A stretch of 60,053 nucleotides of DNA from NZ13-RE01 sp049718665 (GTDB lineage: Bacteria; Dictyoglomota; Dictyoglomia; Dictyoglomales; Dictyoglomaceae), in the NCBI GenBank assembly GCA_049718665.1, contig JBNARO010000009.1, positions 1-60,053 on the forward strand, read 5' to 3'. Shown in pieces: positions 34,474 to 43,555 of this stretch (positions are counted from its first letter, which is position 1; each line of letters starts with the position of its first letter). The notes under the pieces were generated by a model. The model was not told where the DNA came from and did not search any database. It worked only from the letters and a program-made list of their open reading frames with translations. The translations under genes were made by a program, and so were the position numbers.

Positions 34474-35259
34474 CTACTTTGAAACTTGAAGATCTTCTAT
34501 AGCAAAAATAGAAGCTCCAAGAGCTCCTATAATTTGAGGTTCTTGAGGTACATAAATTTTTAAACCTAATAAATCTTCTATAGCAAATCTTACCCCTTCA
34601 TTCTTTGCAACTCCCCCTGTCATTACTATCTCTTTCTCTATTCCTATTCTTTTTACCAAAGATACTATTCTTTTTGCCACAGAATAATTTAACCCTTTAA
34701 TGATACTATTTTTATCCTTTCCCTCAGAAAGGAGAGTTATTATTTCTGATTCTGCAAAAACTGTACATATATTTGTGATTTCTACCATTTCCTTTGTATT
34801 CATATGAATTTTTCCAAAATTTTCCAAATCTTCCTCTAAAACCTTAGACATAACTTCAAGAAATCTTCCTGTTCCTGCTGCACATTTATCATTCATAGCA
34901 AAATCTAAAACTTCTCCCTTCTCTCCTATTCTTATAGCCTTACTATCCTGTCCTCCTATATCTATAATAGTCCTTGCCTGAGGAAAGAGAAAATTTACCC
35001 CTTTTGCATGACAAGAAATCTCTGTCTTTGTAAAATCAGTAAAATCAACTCTTATTCTTCCATATCCCGTTGCAGTTATTCTCTTTATATCACTAAGGGA
35101 AATTTTATGAAAATTTAAAATTTCTTCTATTAATCTCTTTGCAGAACTATTTCCATCTATTCCTGTTTTTGTTATTTTATAATCTAAAATTTTCTTGTCT
35201 TTAGAAATTAAAACCACTTTAGTGGTTATAGAACCAATATCTACACCTAAAAAATACAT
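34474..35259 (-). CDS. 2-Hydroxyacyl-CoA dehydratase activator-like ATPase (HgdC/BadG family)
   Basis: ATPase of the ASKHA fold, 261 residues, that drives a single electron into its partner enzyme. Motifs: GVDIGSITTKVVLI (phosphate 1), IDIGGQDSKAIRI, DKCAAGTGRFLEVM carrying one cluster Cys, and TNICTVFAESEI carrying the second. The dimer would hold one [4Fe-4S] cluster between subunits. The start codon shares one base with the stop of the upstream dehydratase-like gene (TAATG), so the three genes form a tight operon. Confidence 0.93.
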   Translation of the reverse strand: MYFLGVDIGSITTKVVLISKDKKILDYKITKTGIDGNSSAKRLIEEILNFHKISLSDIKRITATGYGRIRVDFTDFTKTEISCHAKGVNFLFPQARTIIDIGGQDSKAIRIGEKGEVLDFAMNDKCAAGTGRFLEVMSKVLEEDLENFGKIHMNTKEMVEITNICTVFAESEIITLLSEGKDKNSIIKGLNYSVAKRIVSLVKRIGIEKEIVMTGGVAKNEGVRFAIEDLLGLKIYVPQEPQIIGALGASIFAIEDLQVSK

Positions 35260-36491
35260 TATAGCACCTCCAAAAAAGCCTCTACTCTTGTTTTTATCTG
35301 CTCAGAAGGAAAGTTTGAAGCATCTATTAAGTCTCCATCTATAACAATAGCGGGGATCCCATTTTCAATTAATTTTTTCCTCAATATATATGAATTACCA
35401 GCCCCTTGTCTACATCCCCATTGATTAAAAATTATAACTCCTTGAGCTTTATACTCTTTTACACCTTCCAATGCCAATTTAAATCTTTCTTCTACATCGG
35501 AAAAAATCTTTGCATTTATAACCTTTTTTGCAAGAGAGATAAAAGGATCTTTCTCATCTAACTCATCCCAATATACCTTGCTACTTTCTTCAAAGACGAT
35601 ACAACAGGATTTTTCTCTTAACCAATCAAAAAAATCTGTCTTAAAATAGGGACCAAGATGAAGCCAATATATTCTTTTATTACAAGAAATAAACTTTTTT
35701 CTTTCAATTCTTGATTTTATCTCATCTCTTAATGTCTTGAAAAATCTTACTCCCCAAAGGGATCCAAAGGTAGAAAATATCATTCCTGCATAATCTAAAA
35801 ATCGTTCTCCATCAATAACCAAATACTTCTTTCTCAACTCATTTATCTCCAAAAGATATTTTCTTGCATCATTGGAATACTTTATGGCTCTCTCTAAACC
35901 TTTAATGGGATTTTTTATTTTTAAATCTTTCGCTATATAGAAAAATATTTTTTCAAGTTTTTTTGCAGTATAATTTACAGAATTTTGATCCTTTAAAGGA
36001 GCATCTATAGGGAAGTACTCTCCCCCAAAAAACTGAGAGATTAAAAAGAAAGAGTGAAGAGCAGAATGGCAAGGATGAGATGTGGAAACAATAAAGTCTG
36101 GCTTTGGAAGGATTTTGTCCTTTGTTAATCCAATAACATTTCTATGAACACTACATAAATCCTTTGAATATATTATTTCCTCACTATCAAAAAGAGTTTT
36201 ACTTGCCCATCCGAGGGCAGAAGTAAATGCAGAAGCAACTTCTGGAAGAAGAGGATAAAGATCAAGAGCAAAAAATATTTCTGTGGGCATTAGTATATTA
36301 GTCACAACTACTTTCTTCTTCCCATTATAATTATGCTTTACTAAATCTAAGGCATATTCATAAGATACACGTGTTATTTTATCATTCCTGTATTTTACTT
36401 TTATAACTAAACTTCCTAAGAGATAAATTACAGGAATTTTCAAAATCTTTCTAATTTTTTCAATATTTCTCTCAGATATTTCGAACTTCAT
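35259..36491 (-). CDS. 2-Hydroxyacyl-CoA dehydratase D-component-like protein (HgdB/BcrC family)
   Basis: 410-residue member of the HgdA/HgdB/BcrB/BcrC superfamily. Candidate cluster ligands: DLCSVHRN, TSHPCHSALHSF and FNQWGCRQGAG. The C-terminal GIPAIVIDGDLIDASNFPSEQIKTRVEAFLE is characteristic. It overlaps the upstream paralogue by four bases and is followed by the activator. It may be a dehydratase subunit or part of a double-cubane-type reductase; no acyl-CoA enzyme nearby points to a substrate. Confidence 0.85.
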   Translation of the reverse strand: MKFEISERNIEKIRKILKIPVIYLLGSLVIKVKYRNDKITRVSYEYALDLVKHNYNGKKKVVVTNILMPTEIFFALDLYPLLPEVASAFTSALGWASKTLFDSEEIIYSKDLCSVHRNVIGLTKDKILPKPDFIVSTSHPCHSALHSFFLISQFFGGEYFPIDAPLKDQNSVNYTAKKLEKIFFYIAKDLKIKNPIKGLERAIKYSNDARKYLLEINELRKKYLVIDGERFLDYAGMIFSTFGSLWGVRFFKTLRDEIKSRIERKKFISCNKRIYWLHLGPYFKTDFFDWLREKSCCIVFEESSKVYWDELDEKDPFISLAKKVINAKIFSDVEERFKLALEGVKEYKAQGVIIFNQWGCRQGAGNSYILRKKLIENGIPAIVIDGDLIDASNFPSEQIKTRVEAFLEVL

Positions 36492-37506
36492 AATATCATC
36501 TCCAAAAATGCTTCTATTCTTGTTCTAATTTGTCCTTTTATCCCCATAGTGAAATCATCTTCTAAAATTAATGTAGGAATGCNNNNNNNNNNATGCCTTC
36601 TTTTTTCAATTCTTCTCTTAATATAGGTATATAAAAAAGAAGAGGATCACAATATTTCAAAGAATAAAATATTACCCCCTTTATATTATCTTTTTTAATC
36701 CTCTCTTTAATTAATGATATCTTATTTTTCAGATTTCTCCTTCTTACACATCCCTCTCTTTTTAAAAGATAATAAGAGAGAGAATAAAAAGGATCATTAT
36801 TCAAAATTTCTACTTCTTCTAAGGTTCTTATTCCAAAACAAGAGTCATCATAAAAAATTTCCAAATCAAGATCCCTTAAGTATTCCAAAAGTTCAAAGGG
36901 ATACATTGTAGAAAAAAGATAAAATTTGGGCTTATTTTTATTTTCCCTTTCCTCAAAATTAAATTTCAAAAAATCTTCAATATTCATAGAATAGAGAAGT
37001 ATAGATGAAAATCTAAGATTTTTTGCTTTTCTTCTTCCCAGGTTATAAAGTTCTATACTTTTTGAAATATCTTCTTTGTTCGCATTTTTATTTAAAGAGT
37101 AAAAAAGATTTTCCAACTGTTTAGCAAAATATTTTATGTCCTCCTCTCCTTCCCCAAATGGGATCTGAAGAAAATAATGTTTGTTTGATAAATTTAGATA
37201 TTTCCAGACTTCAAATATTCTTTTTGAAGAATCACAGGCATCAGTAAATATTACTCCTTCAAGTCTTTTTTCTTCTTTCAATATCTCTTCTATTATGGAC
37301 CTCAAGTAGGGGCAAAGATATTTTGGTAAATATTCATCACTTTTTTCAAAATAAGTAGTAAAGGGAAGAATTCTTGTAGGCTGAAAGCCAGTAGAATGTA
37401 TAATTTCTGGAGGGACGTAGGCACAAAAATAAAAAATTGATTTTTCTAAATTAAAACTCTCCCTTTTTACTTTCTCATATATCTCCTTCATTCCCATTAG
37501 CTTCAT
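36488..37506 (-). CDS. HgdA/HgdB-like protein, interrupted by an assembly gap
   Basis: Second member of the same superfamily, about 335 residues. Likely cluster Cys: FCAYVPPEII, YLCPYLRSI, DACDSSKRIFEVW and KYCDPLLFY. A 10-N run lies near the 3' end. The bases on both sides repeat ATGC; collapsing Ns and one ATGC copy restores one frame through KKEG-IPTLILEDDF to a TGA that overlaps the next ATG. I therefore read it as intact, not broken. Start: ATG at 37506, directly at the predicted transcription start (-10 TATAAT at 37519-37514); a TTG at 37524 is in frame but lies upstream of it. Confidence 0.75.
36583..36592. other. Run of 10 Ns (contig join)
   Basis: Ten undetermined bases. The four bases ATGC are found both ending nine bases before a shared codon context on the left (gga-atgc) and starting just inside the right flank (atgc-cttc). 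This suggests two contig ends that overlap rather than a true gap of unknown sequence. Confidence 0.95.
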
Positions 37507-37570
37507 AACATAAATTATACTCAAATTCTCATTATAAAGAAAGTCCTAAAACTACTTAATCCTCTTCCTC

Positions 37571-37599
37571 TTGTATTTTTTGAGAGATTGTTATATAAT
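37571..37599 (+). promoter_or_regulatory. Promoter of the trp operon
   Basis: TTGTAT (37571-37576), 17-base spacer, TATAAT (37594-37599). The transcript would start near 37606, just before Stem I of the T-box leader. Confidence 0.75.
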
Positions 37600-37605
37600 T
37601 CTTTC

Positions 37606-37907
37606 ACTAAAAGGTAAAAGGCTGTGAACGGGGAGAGTAGCCACCAAAAGCAGGATTCAGAGAGGCTGGGGAAGGTGTGAGCCAGCTATCCTGCAGGTGG
37701 TGAATGGGCCCGGGAGCCTTGGACCGAAAAAAGGGAGAAATTCCCTTTGAGTAGGCTCCAACGGATGTTGCCACCGTTATCAAGGCAAAGGGTATCGGAG
37801 GAAAAGACTCTCCCGTACCCGAAAAGAGTGAGGCAGTGTTGCCTAATTAAGGTGGCACCGCGAGAGATAAGCCCTCTCGTCCTTTTATAGGATGAGAGGG
37901 CTTTTTT
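37606..37907 (+). promoter_or_regulatory. T-box leader, tryptophan (TGG) specifier, controls trpEGDCFBA
   Basis: A full T-box leader. Stem I: GCAGGAT pairs with ATCCTGC and CCACC with GGTGG, with the apical AGAGAGGCTGGGGAAGGTGTGAGCC region. The specifier loop reads GAA-TGG-GCCCGGGAGC, codon TGG at 37705-37707. The T-box sequence AAGGTGGCACCGCG is at 37849-37862, followed by the terminator. Uncharged tRNA-Trp should prevent termination and turn on tryptophan synthesis. It fills the ~400-base gap before trpE together with the promoters. Confidence 0.95.
37871..37907 (+). terminator. Regulated terminator of the trp T-box leader
   Basis: GCCCTCTC-G-TCC pairs with GGA-T-GAGAGGGC, then six Ts (37902-37907). 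The 5' arm follows the T-box sequence and competes with the antiterminator. Confidence 0.93.
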
Positions 37908-37929
37908 ATTGTATAAGGAGGTGGTTTTC

Positions 37930-39369
37930 TTGTTTAACTTTAAGATCCCCAATAATTTTGAAGATTATGATTATTTTCCATTAGTAGTTGATCTTCCAGG
38001 GGATTGGGAGACGCCTGGAAGTCTTATCTCAAAAGTAAAAGATGAAGAATTTTTCTTCCTTTTAGAAAGTGCAGAGGGAGGAGAAAAAATAGGAAGATAC
38101 TCCTTTTTAAGTTGGAAACCTAAGGAAGTATTTTCTTTCCCATATAACTACCCCAAAGATATTCTCAAGGAGCTTTCCTTAAAATTTCCTGTGGGTAAAG
38201 TGTATAAAGAAAATGACCTTCCAAGATTTGTTGGAGGAATTGTTGGATTTTTAAGTTATGATCTAATAAGGCAATGGGAGACGCTTCCTGATTTAACAGA
38301 GAATAATATTAATTTTCCTTTAGCGGTTTTTCAGCTCACAGACTTCCTTTTGGTTTTTGATCATTTAAAAAGGAAGATTAGTATAATTATTTTGCTATCA
38401 AAAGAAGAAATTAATAAAGATGGGAATCTTTCTCTAAAAACTGCGAAAGAAAAAATTGAAGAAATTTTGAAAGTTTTAAATACTCATCCTCAAAAATTTA
38501 AGTCCTATTCTCTAAATTTCTCCTTAGAGAGCGATACTACGGAAGAGGAATTTAAAGAAAAAGTAAAAAGAGCATTAGAGTACATAAGAGATGGTGAAAT
38601 TTTTCAAGTAGTTTTGTCTCAAAGGTTTCATACAAAATACCCTTTAGATCCCTATCTTCTCTATAGAGCATTAAGATTTATAAATCCTTCTCCCTATATG
38701 TTTTTTCTTAGATTTAAAGATATTTATCTTGTAGGTGCATCTCCTGAAGCCTTAGTGAAGGTAGAAGAAGGAAAAGCAGAAGTAAGACCCATTGCAGGAA
38801 CCCGCCCTCGAGGGAAAGATTTTAATGAAGATAAAGCTTTGGAAGAGGAATTAATAAATAACGAAAAGGAAAGGGCAGAACACATTATGCTTTTGGACTT
38901 AGGGAGAAATGACTTAGGAAGAGTTGGAGAGATAGGAAGTATCAAAGTAGAAGAATTAATGAGGATTGAAAAATATTCACATGTAATGCATTTAGTAAGT
39001 TCTGTAACTTGCAAAGTAAAGAAGAATATTCATCCCTTAGAAGTTTTAAGAGCATGTTTTCCCGCAGGAACTGTAACAGGAGCCCCTAAAATCAGAGCTA
39101 TGGAAATTATTGAAGAACTGGAAAAATATAAAAGGGGACCATATGCGGGAGGTGTAGGATATTTCTCTCTTAATGGAAATTTAGATACTTGTATCACCAT
39201 TAGGTCTTTTTTCTTAAAAGGTGAGGATTTGTATCTCCAAGCAGGAGCAGGAATTGTTTACGACTCTGACCCTAAAAGGGAGTATGAGGAGACTATAAAT
39301 AAATCAAGAGCTCTTTTTGAAGCCATAAAAATTTCAGGAGGTTTAGAGTATGCTTTTACTTATAGATAA
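37930..39369 (+). CDS. trpE: Anthranilate synthase component I
   Basis: Chorismate to anthranilate, 479 residues. The chorismate-binding C-terminal half is complete (IRDGEIFQVVLSQRF, PSPYMFFLRF, AGTRPRGKD, LGRNDLGRVG, PAGTVTGAPKIRAMEII). An N-terminal LLESAEGGEKIGRYSFL fits the tryptophan feedback site. Start: AAGGAGGTGG (37915-37924) lies five bases before a TTG at 37930, so the start is probably this TTG; the frame extends further upstream only through the ribosome site. First gene of the operon; it overlaps trpG by 20 bases. Confidence 0.95.
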   Translation: MFNFKIPNNFEDYDYFPLVVDLPGDWETPGSLISKVKDEEFFFLLESAEGGEKIGRYSFLSWKPKEVFSFPYNYPKDILKELSLKFPVGKVYKENDLPRFVGGIVGFLSYDLIRQWETLPDLTENNINFPLAVFQLTDFLLVFDHLKRKISIIILLSKEEINKDGNLSLKTAKEKIEEILKVLNTHPQKFKSYSLNFSLESDTTEEEFKEKVKRALEYIRDGEIFQVVLSQRFHTKYPLDPYLLYRALRFINPSPYMFFLRFKDIYLVGASPEALVKVEEGKAEVRPIAGTRPRGKDFNEDKALEEELINNEKERAEHIMLLDLGRNDLGRVGEIGSIKVEELMRIEKYSHVMHLVSSVTCKVKKNIHPLEVLRACFPAGTVTGAPKIRAMEIIEELEKYKRGPYAGGVGYFSLNGNLDTCITIRSFFLKGEDLYLQAGAGIVYDSDPKREYEETINKSRALFEAIKISGGLEYAFTYR

Positions 39370-39922
39370 CTATGATTCCTTTACTTATAACCTTTACCAA
39401 TATTTAGCAGAGTTTGTTCCTGTAGTGGTATATAGGAATGATAAAATTACCATTGAAGAAATTGAAAGATTAAATCCAAAGGGAATAGTTATCTCTCCTG
39501 GACCATCTATTCCAGAAAAGGCAGGAATCAGTATTCCTGTTATTAAATATTTCAAAGACAAACTTCCCATCTTGGGAATTTGCTTAGGACATCAAGCTTT
39601 AGGTTCTGCCTTTGGAACAAAAATTGTAAAAACTTTACCTATGCATGGGAAGATATCTGAGATTTATCATTATCCTCATCCTCTTTTTGAAGGCGTAGAA
39701 AATCCTTTCATAGCTACGAGATATCATTCTCTAATTGTAGATTATTATTCCTTGTCTCCATCTTTAAAAATAATTGCATGGACAAAAGACAAAATTATTA
39801 TGGGACTTCAATATGAGGATTATCCTGTATTTGGGCTTCAATTTCATCCAGAGTCGGCTTTTACTCCAAAGGGGAAGGAAATATTAAAAAATTTCCTTAA
39901 AATAGGAGGTTTAATAAAATGA
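39350..39922 (+). CDS. trpG: Anthranilate synthase glutaminase component
   Basis: Class I glutamine amidotransferase, 190 residues, supplying ammonia to TrpE. Nucleophile Cys in ILGICLGHQALG; the His-Glu pair in GLQFHPESAFTP; N terminus LLIDNYDSFTYNLYQYL. It could also serve aminodeoxychorismate synthase, as in Bacillus, if no separate PabA exists. It overlaps both trpE and trpD. Confidence 0.95.
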   Translation: MLLLIDNYDSFTYNLYQYLAEFVPVVVYRNDKITIEEIERLNPKGIVISPGPSIPEKAGISIPVIKYFKDKLPILGICLGHQALGSAFGTKIVKTLPMHGKISEIYHYPHPLFEGVENPFIATRYHSLIVDYYSLSPSLKIIAWTKDKIIMGLQYEDYPVFGLQFHPESAFTPKGKEILKNFLKIGGLIK

Positions 39923-40923
39923 TAAAGGAAATAATTAAAAAACTTTCTCTTGGAAATCACCTTACCTTTGAAGAATCTCAAACTATTGTAGAGAGTATTG
40001 ACAAGGAGGAGATAACAGAAGCACAGCTTGGTGGTATTCTTCTTTCTCTGAGATTAAAGGGGGAAACCCCAGAAGAAATTGCAGGATTTGTATCCTCTCT
40101 TCACCAAAAAGCAAAGAAAGTTCCCAATAAATTGCCTGCCATTGATGTATGTGGAACAGGAGGAGACCATGCAAAAACTTTTAATATCTCCACAGGAGTT
40201 GCCTTTGTGCTGGCAAGTCTTGGAATTCCTGTAGCAAAACATGGAAATAGAGCGGTATCCAGTAAATCTGGAAGTATTGATGTAGTTTCTGCTCTTAATA
40301 TAAGCTTCTCCCCAGAGCCAGAAAGGGTAGCAGAGGAGATAGATAAAAAAAGACTAAGCTTTATATTTGCCCCCTATTACCATCCTGTTGTGGGAAAAGC
40401 TGGAAAAGTAAGAAAAGAATTAGGGATAGGGACTATTTTTAATCTTGTAGGTCCAATGTTAAATCCTGCTAATTTACAGGCACAAATTTTAGGTGTATAC
40501 TCATTAAATATCCTTAAAAAATTAGCAGAAACCGCATTGATCTTAGGGAAGAAAAACATTCTTCTCTATCATGGAAAAGAAGATGGAATAGATGAGATTT
40601 CTTTAAGTGGACCTACAGAAATGGCATGGGTCAAAGGAGGCTCTATTGACTATTTTACTTTTCATCCTAAGGATATTGGTCTTCCTACTTATCCATTAGA
40701 AGAGTTTAGAGGTGGAGATCCTAAGGAAAATGCAGAAATTCTTTTAAACATATTTAAAGGGAAAGGAACCCCTGCCCAAACGGATATAATATCCCTTAAT
40801 AGTGCCTTTGGATTATTTATCTTAGGAAAAGTTAAAGATGTAAAAGAAGGGTTTAGTATAGTGAAAGAACATATTTTAGAAGGAAAAGTATACCAATTTT
40901 TGGAGAAGTTGAGGGAGGTATAA
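39919..40923 (+). CDS. trpD: Anthranilate phosphoribosyltransferase
   Basis: Transfers phosphoribose to anthranilate, 334 residues. The PRPP-binding CGTGGDHAKTFNISTGVAFVLA and KHGNRAVSSKSGSIDV, and NLVGPMLNPA, are intact. Four-base overlap with trpG (ATGA). A 173-residue open frame on the opposite strand over trpD/trpC is a shadow and not a gene. Confidence 0.96.
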   Translation: MIKEIIKKLSLGNHLTFEESQTIVESIDKEEITEAQLGGILLSLRLKGETPEEIAGFVSSLHQKAKKVPNKLPAIDVCGTGGDHAKTFNISTGVAFVLASLGIPVAKHGNRAVSSKSGSIDVVSALNISFSPEPERVAEEIDKKRLSFIFAPYYHPVVGKAGKVRKELGIGTIFNLVGPMLNPANLQAQILGVYSLNILKKLAETALILGKKNILLYHGKEDGIDEISLSGPTEMAWVKGGSIDYFTFHPKDIGLPTYPLEEFRGGDPKENAEILLNIFKGKGTPAQTDIISLNSAFGLFILGKVKDVKEGFSIVKEHILEGKVYQFLEKLREV

Positions 40924-40926
40924 TTT

Positions 40927-41736
40927 ATGGATATCTTGGAGGAGTTAGTAGAGGAAAAAAAGAAATATCTAAATAAGAGAAGCTTTATTATTCCTAATTC
41001 TCTACCAGAGAAGGAAGGGGATAAGTTTTTAAAAATTTTTAATACTCCTGGTATAAAGTTAATTGCAGAGATAAAACCAGCCTCACCTATAAAAGGAAAA
41101 CTTTTAAAAAATTTTTCCATATCTGAAATTGCAAAAATATATGATGAAGCAGAAGAAGTATCTGCAATATCTATCTTAACATGTGAAAGCTTTTCAGGGG
41201 AATTAGCCAATCTTCAATTGGTAAGAAAAATTACTTCAAAACCAATTCTCCAAAAAGATTTTGTCCTTACCTTTGAACAGGTATATGAGGGAAGAATTTT
41301 AGGAGCAGATGCCATTCTTCTCATTGCAAGAATTCTCTCCCAAAAAGAATTAGAAAATTTATATAATCTTGCAAAAAGTTTAGATATAGAACCCATTGTG
41401 GAAATATATGAAAGGGAAGAATTAGAAAAAGTTTTGCCATTAAATCCAAGGATTTTGATAATAAATAACAGAAATCTTTCAACTTTTGAAGTAAATATAG
41501 CTCATACATTAGATATTCTCCCTTATATCCCCAAAAATATTTATGTTATTAGTGCCAGTGGTATAAAAAGCGAAAAAGATGTGGAAATCTTATACAGAGC
41601 GGGAGTAAAAGGAATATTAGTAGGAGAAAGTATCATAACAAGCATTAATCCTAAAGAAAAGATAAGAGAGCTTCTAAACCCATTAAAACTAAATTCCTTA
41701 GAAAGAGTATTTTATGAGCATAGTCCTAATTTTTAA
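40927..41736 (+). CDS. trpC: Indole-3-glycerol-phosphate synthase
   Basis: TIM-barrel ring-closing enzyme, 269 residues. Catalytic segments visible: IAEIKPASPIKG, SILTCESFSGELANL, PILQKDFVL, GADAILLIARIL, and ASGIKSEKDVEILYRAGVKGILVGESI. AGGGAGGT precedes the ATG. It is a stand-alone enzyme, not fused to trpF. Confidence 0.95.
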   Translation: MDILEELVEEKKKYLNKRSFIIPNSLPEKEGDKFLKIFNTPGIKLIAEIKPASPIKGKLLKNFSISEIAKIYDEAEEVSAISILTCESFSGELANLQLVRKITSKPILQKDFVLTFEQVYEGRILGADAILLIARILSQKELENLYNLAKSLDIEPIVEIYEREELEKVLPLNPRILIINNRNLSTFEVNIAHTLDILPYIPKNIYVISASGIKSEKDVEILYRAGVKGILVGESIITSINPKEKIRELLNPLKLNSLERVFYEHSPNF

Positions 41737-41739
41737 GCT

Positions 41740-42369
41740 ATGTGGGTAAAAATTTGTGGAATAAAAGATGTTTTCTCTGCGTTACATGTTATGGCAGAGG
41801 GGGGAGATGCCATAGGTTTTATCTTTGTCCCTGAGAGCAAGAGGTTTTTGGATTTAGAGGAAGCAAAAAGAATATCTTATCATATAAAAAGAATACCTAT
41901 CCTTAAGATTGGAGTGTTTCAGAATGAAAACATAGAAAAAATAAAAGAAATTTTAAATATTTTCCCTTTAGATGGGATCCAATTTCACGGAGAAGAGTCT
42001 CCTGAGTTCTGCAAGGAATTTAAAAATTTCTTCTTAATAAAAGCTTTCACCATAGATTCTGAAATCTCTTTAGAAAAACTTAAAAAAGAAATTTCAAAAT
42101 ATTCATTTTGTCATATTCTTTTAGACAGGAAGAAAACTTTTCCTAAAATTTCTTGGGAAGAATTTTTGGAAAAGTCATACTTAATTTCTAAGGACTTTCC
42201 TATTATCCTTGCGGGAGGAATTAATGAGGAAAATTTAGAATTTATCTTAAGTATAAAACCTTGGGGAATTGATCTTTCAAGTGGTGTAGAAAAGGAAAAT
42301 TATGAGAAGGATTTGGAAAAAATATCAAGATTTTTAAGGAAGGTGAAAAAAGAATATGAAACTACCTGA
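41740..42369 (+). CDS. trpF: Phosphoribosylanthranilate isomerase
   Basis: TIM-barrel isomerase, 209 residues. The catalytic Cys lies in VKICGI at the N terminus; GDAIGFIFVPESKR, GIQFHGEESPEFC and ILAGGINEENL follow, with DLSSGVE for phosphate binding. It begins three bases after trpC and runs 14 bases into trpB. Confidence 0.94.
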   Translation: MWVKICGIKDVFSALHVMAEGGDAIGFIFVPESKRFLDLEEAKRISYHIKRIPILKIGVFQNENIEKIKEILNIFPLDGIQFHGEESPEFCKEFKNFFLIKAFTIDSEISLEKLKKEISKYSFCHILLDRKKTFPKISWEEFLEKSYLISKDFPIILAGGINEENLEFILSIKPWGIDLSSGVEKENYEKDLEKISRFLRKVKKEYETT

Positions 42370-43555
42370 TGAGAAAGGATATTTTGGAGAATTTGGAGGA
42401 AGGTTTGTTCCTGAGACTTTAATGGAGCCTCTTTTACAATTGGAGGAGGCTTATAAAAAAATAGAAAAGGATAGAAATTTCTGGGGTGAGTATAAAAAAT
42501 ATTTAAAAGAATATGTAGGAAGACCTACTCCCCTTTATTTCGCAGAAAATCTATCTTCATATATCAATGCAAAAGTATATCTTAAAAGAGAAGATCTGTG
42601 TCATACAGGAGCCCATAAGATTAATAATGCCATTGGACAAGCTCTCTTAGCAAAATATCTCGGGAAAAAACGGATAATTGCAGAAACAGGGGCGGGACAG
42701 CATGGAGTTGCAGTAGCAACAGTTTGTGCCCTTTTTGGATTTCCATGCACTATATATATGGGAGAAGAGGACTGTAAGAGACAGAAGATGAATGTTTTAA
42801 GAATGAGACTTCTTGGAGCAGAGGTTGTTCCTGTAAAGACAGGTTCAAGAACATTAAGATCTGCTATAGATTCTGCATTGAGAGATTGGGTAAGTCATCC
42901 TGATGATAGTTATTATCTTTTAGGCTCTGTGGTAGGACCTCACCCCTACCCTAAGATTGTTAGGGATTTTCAAAAAATTATTGGAGAAGAGGCAAGGGAA
43001 CAAATCTTAGAAAAAGAAAAAGCTCTACCTCATTATCTAATAGCTTCTGTAGGAGGAGGAAGTAATTCTATAGGACTTTTTTATCCCTTCTTAAATGACC
43101 CTGTGAAAATAATTGGGGTGGAAGGTGGAGGAAAAGGACTTAATTCTAATTTACATTCTGCAAGCATATGTGCAGGGGAAATTGGAGTTTTACATGGATC
43201 TAAAACTTATCTTCTTCAGGATGAGGATGGAAATATTGCAGATACTTATTCTATCTCAGCAGGATTAGACTATCCTGGGGTTGGTCCAGAACATAGTTAC
43301 CTCGCAAAAATTGGAAGGGTAAAATATGACTATGCGGATGATGATACAGCTTTAAAAGGATTTTTAACTTTAACAAAGATGGAAGGAATAATCCCTGCCT
43401 TAGAAAGTGCTCATGCTGTTGGATATTTATTAGAAAAAAGAAAGGAATTTCCTGAAGAAAATCCCATAATTATTATAAATCTTTCAGGAAGAGGAGATAA
43501 AGATTTGGGCATTATTTATAAGGTTTTGGAGGGAAAAGATGAGAATCCTGAATAA
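42356..43555 (+). CDS. trpB: Tryptophan synthase beta subunit
   Basis: PLP enzyme joining indole and serine, 399 residues. The PLP Lys lies in HTGAHKINNAIGQALLA; phosphate loop SVGGGSNSIGLF; N terminus GYFGEFGGRFVPETL. This is the TrpB1 type that pairs with TrpA. It overlaps both neighbours, suggesting translational coupling through trpFBA. Confidence 0.96.
   Translation: MKLPDEKGYFGEFGGRFVPETLMEPLLQLEEAYKKIEKDRNFWGEYKKYLKEYVGRPTPLYFAENLSSYINAKVYLKREDLCHTGAHKINNAIGQALLAKYLGKKRIIAETGAGQHGVAVATVCALFGFPCTIYMGEEDCKRQKMNVLRMRLLGAEVVPVKTGSRTLRSAIDSALRDWVSHPDDSYYLLGSVVGPHPYPKIVRDFQKIIGEEAREQILEKEKALPHYLIASVGGGSNSIGLFYPFLNDPVKIIGVEGGGKGLNSNLHSASICAGEIGVLHGSKTYLLQDEDGNIADTYSISAGLDYPGVGPEHSYLAKIGRVKYDYADDDTALKGFLTLTKMEGIIPALESAHAVGYLLEKRKEFPEENPIIIINLSGRGDKDLGIIYKVLEGKDENPE

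Noticed and set aside
36488..37524. HgdA-like gene as a pseudogene or frameshift
   Set aside because: The apparent break is caused by the N-run; collapsing the repeated ATGC restores the frame and family ending.
37686..37952. 88-residue open frame on the minus strand
   Set aside because: It is antisense to the trp T-box leader and the trpE start; no ribosome site and no protein-like composition.
40689..41210. 173-residue open frame antisense to trpD/trpC
   Set aside because: It is a shadow of two well-supported genes; composition and lack of ribosome site do not support it.
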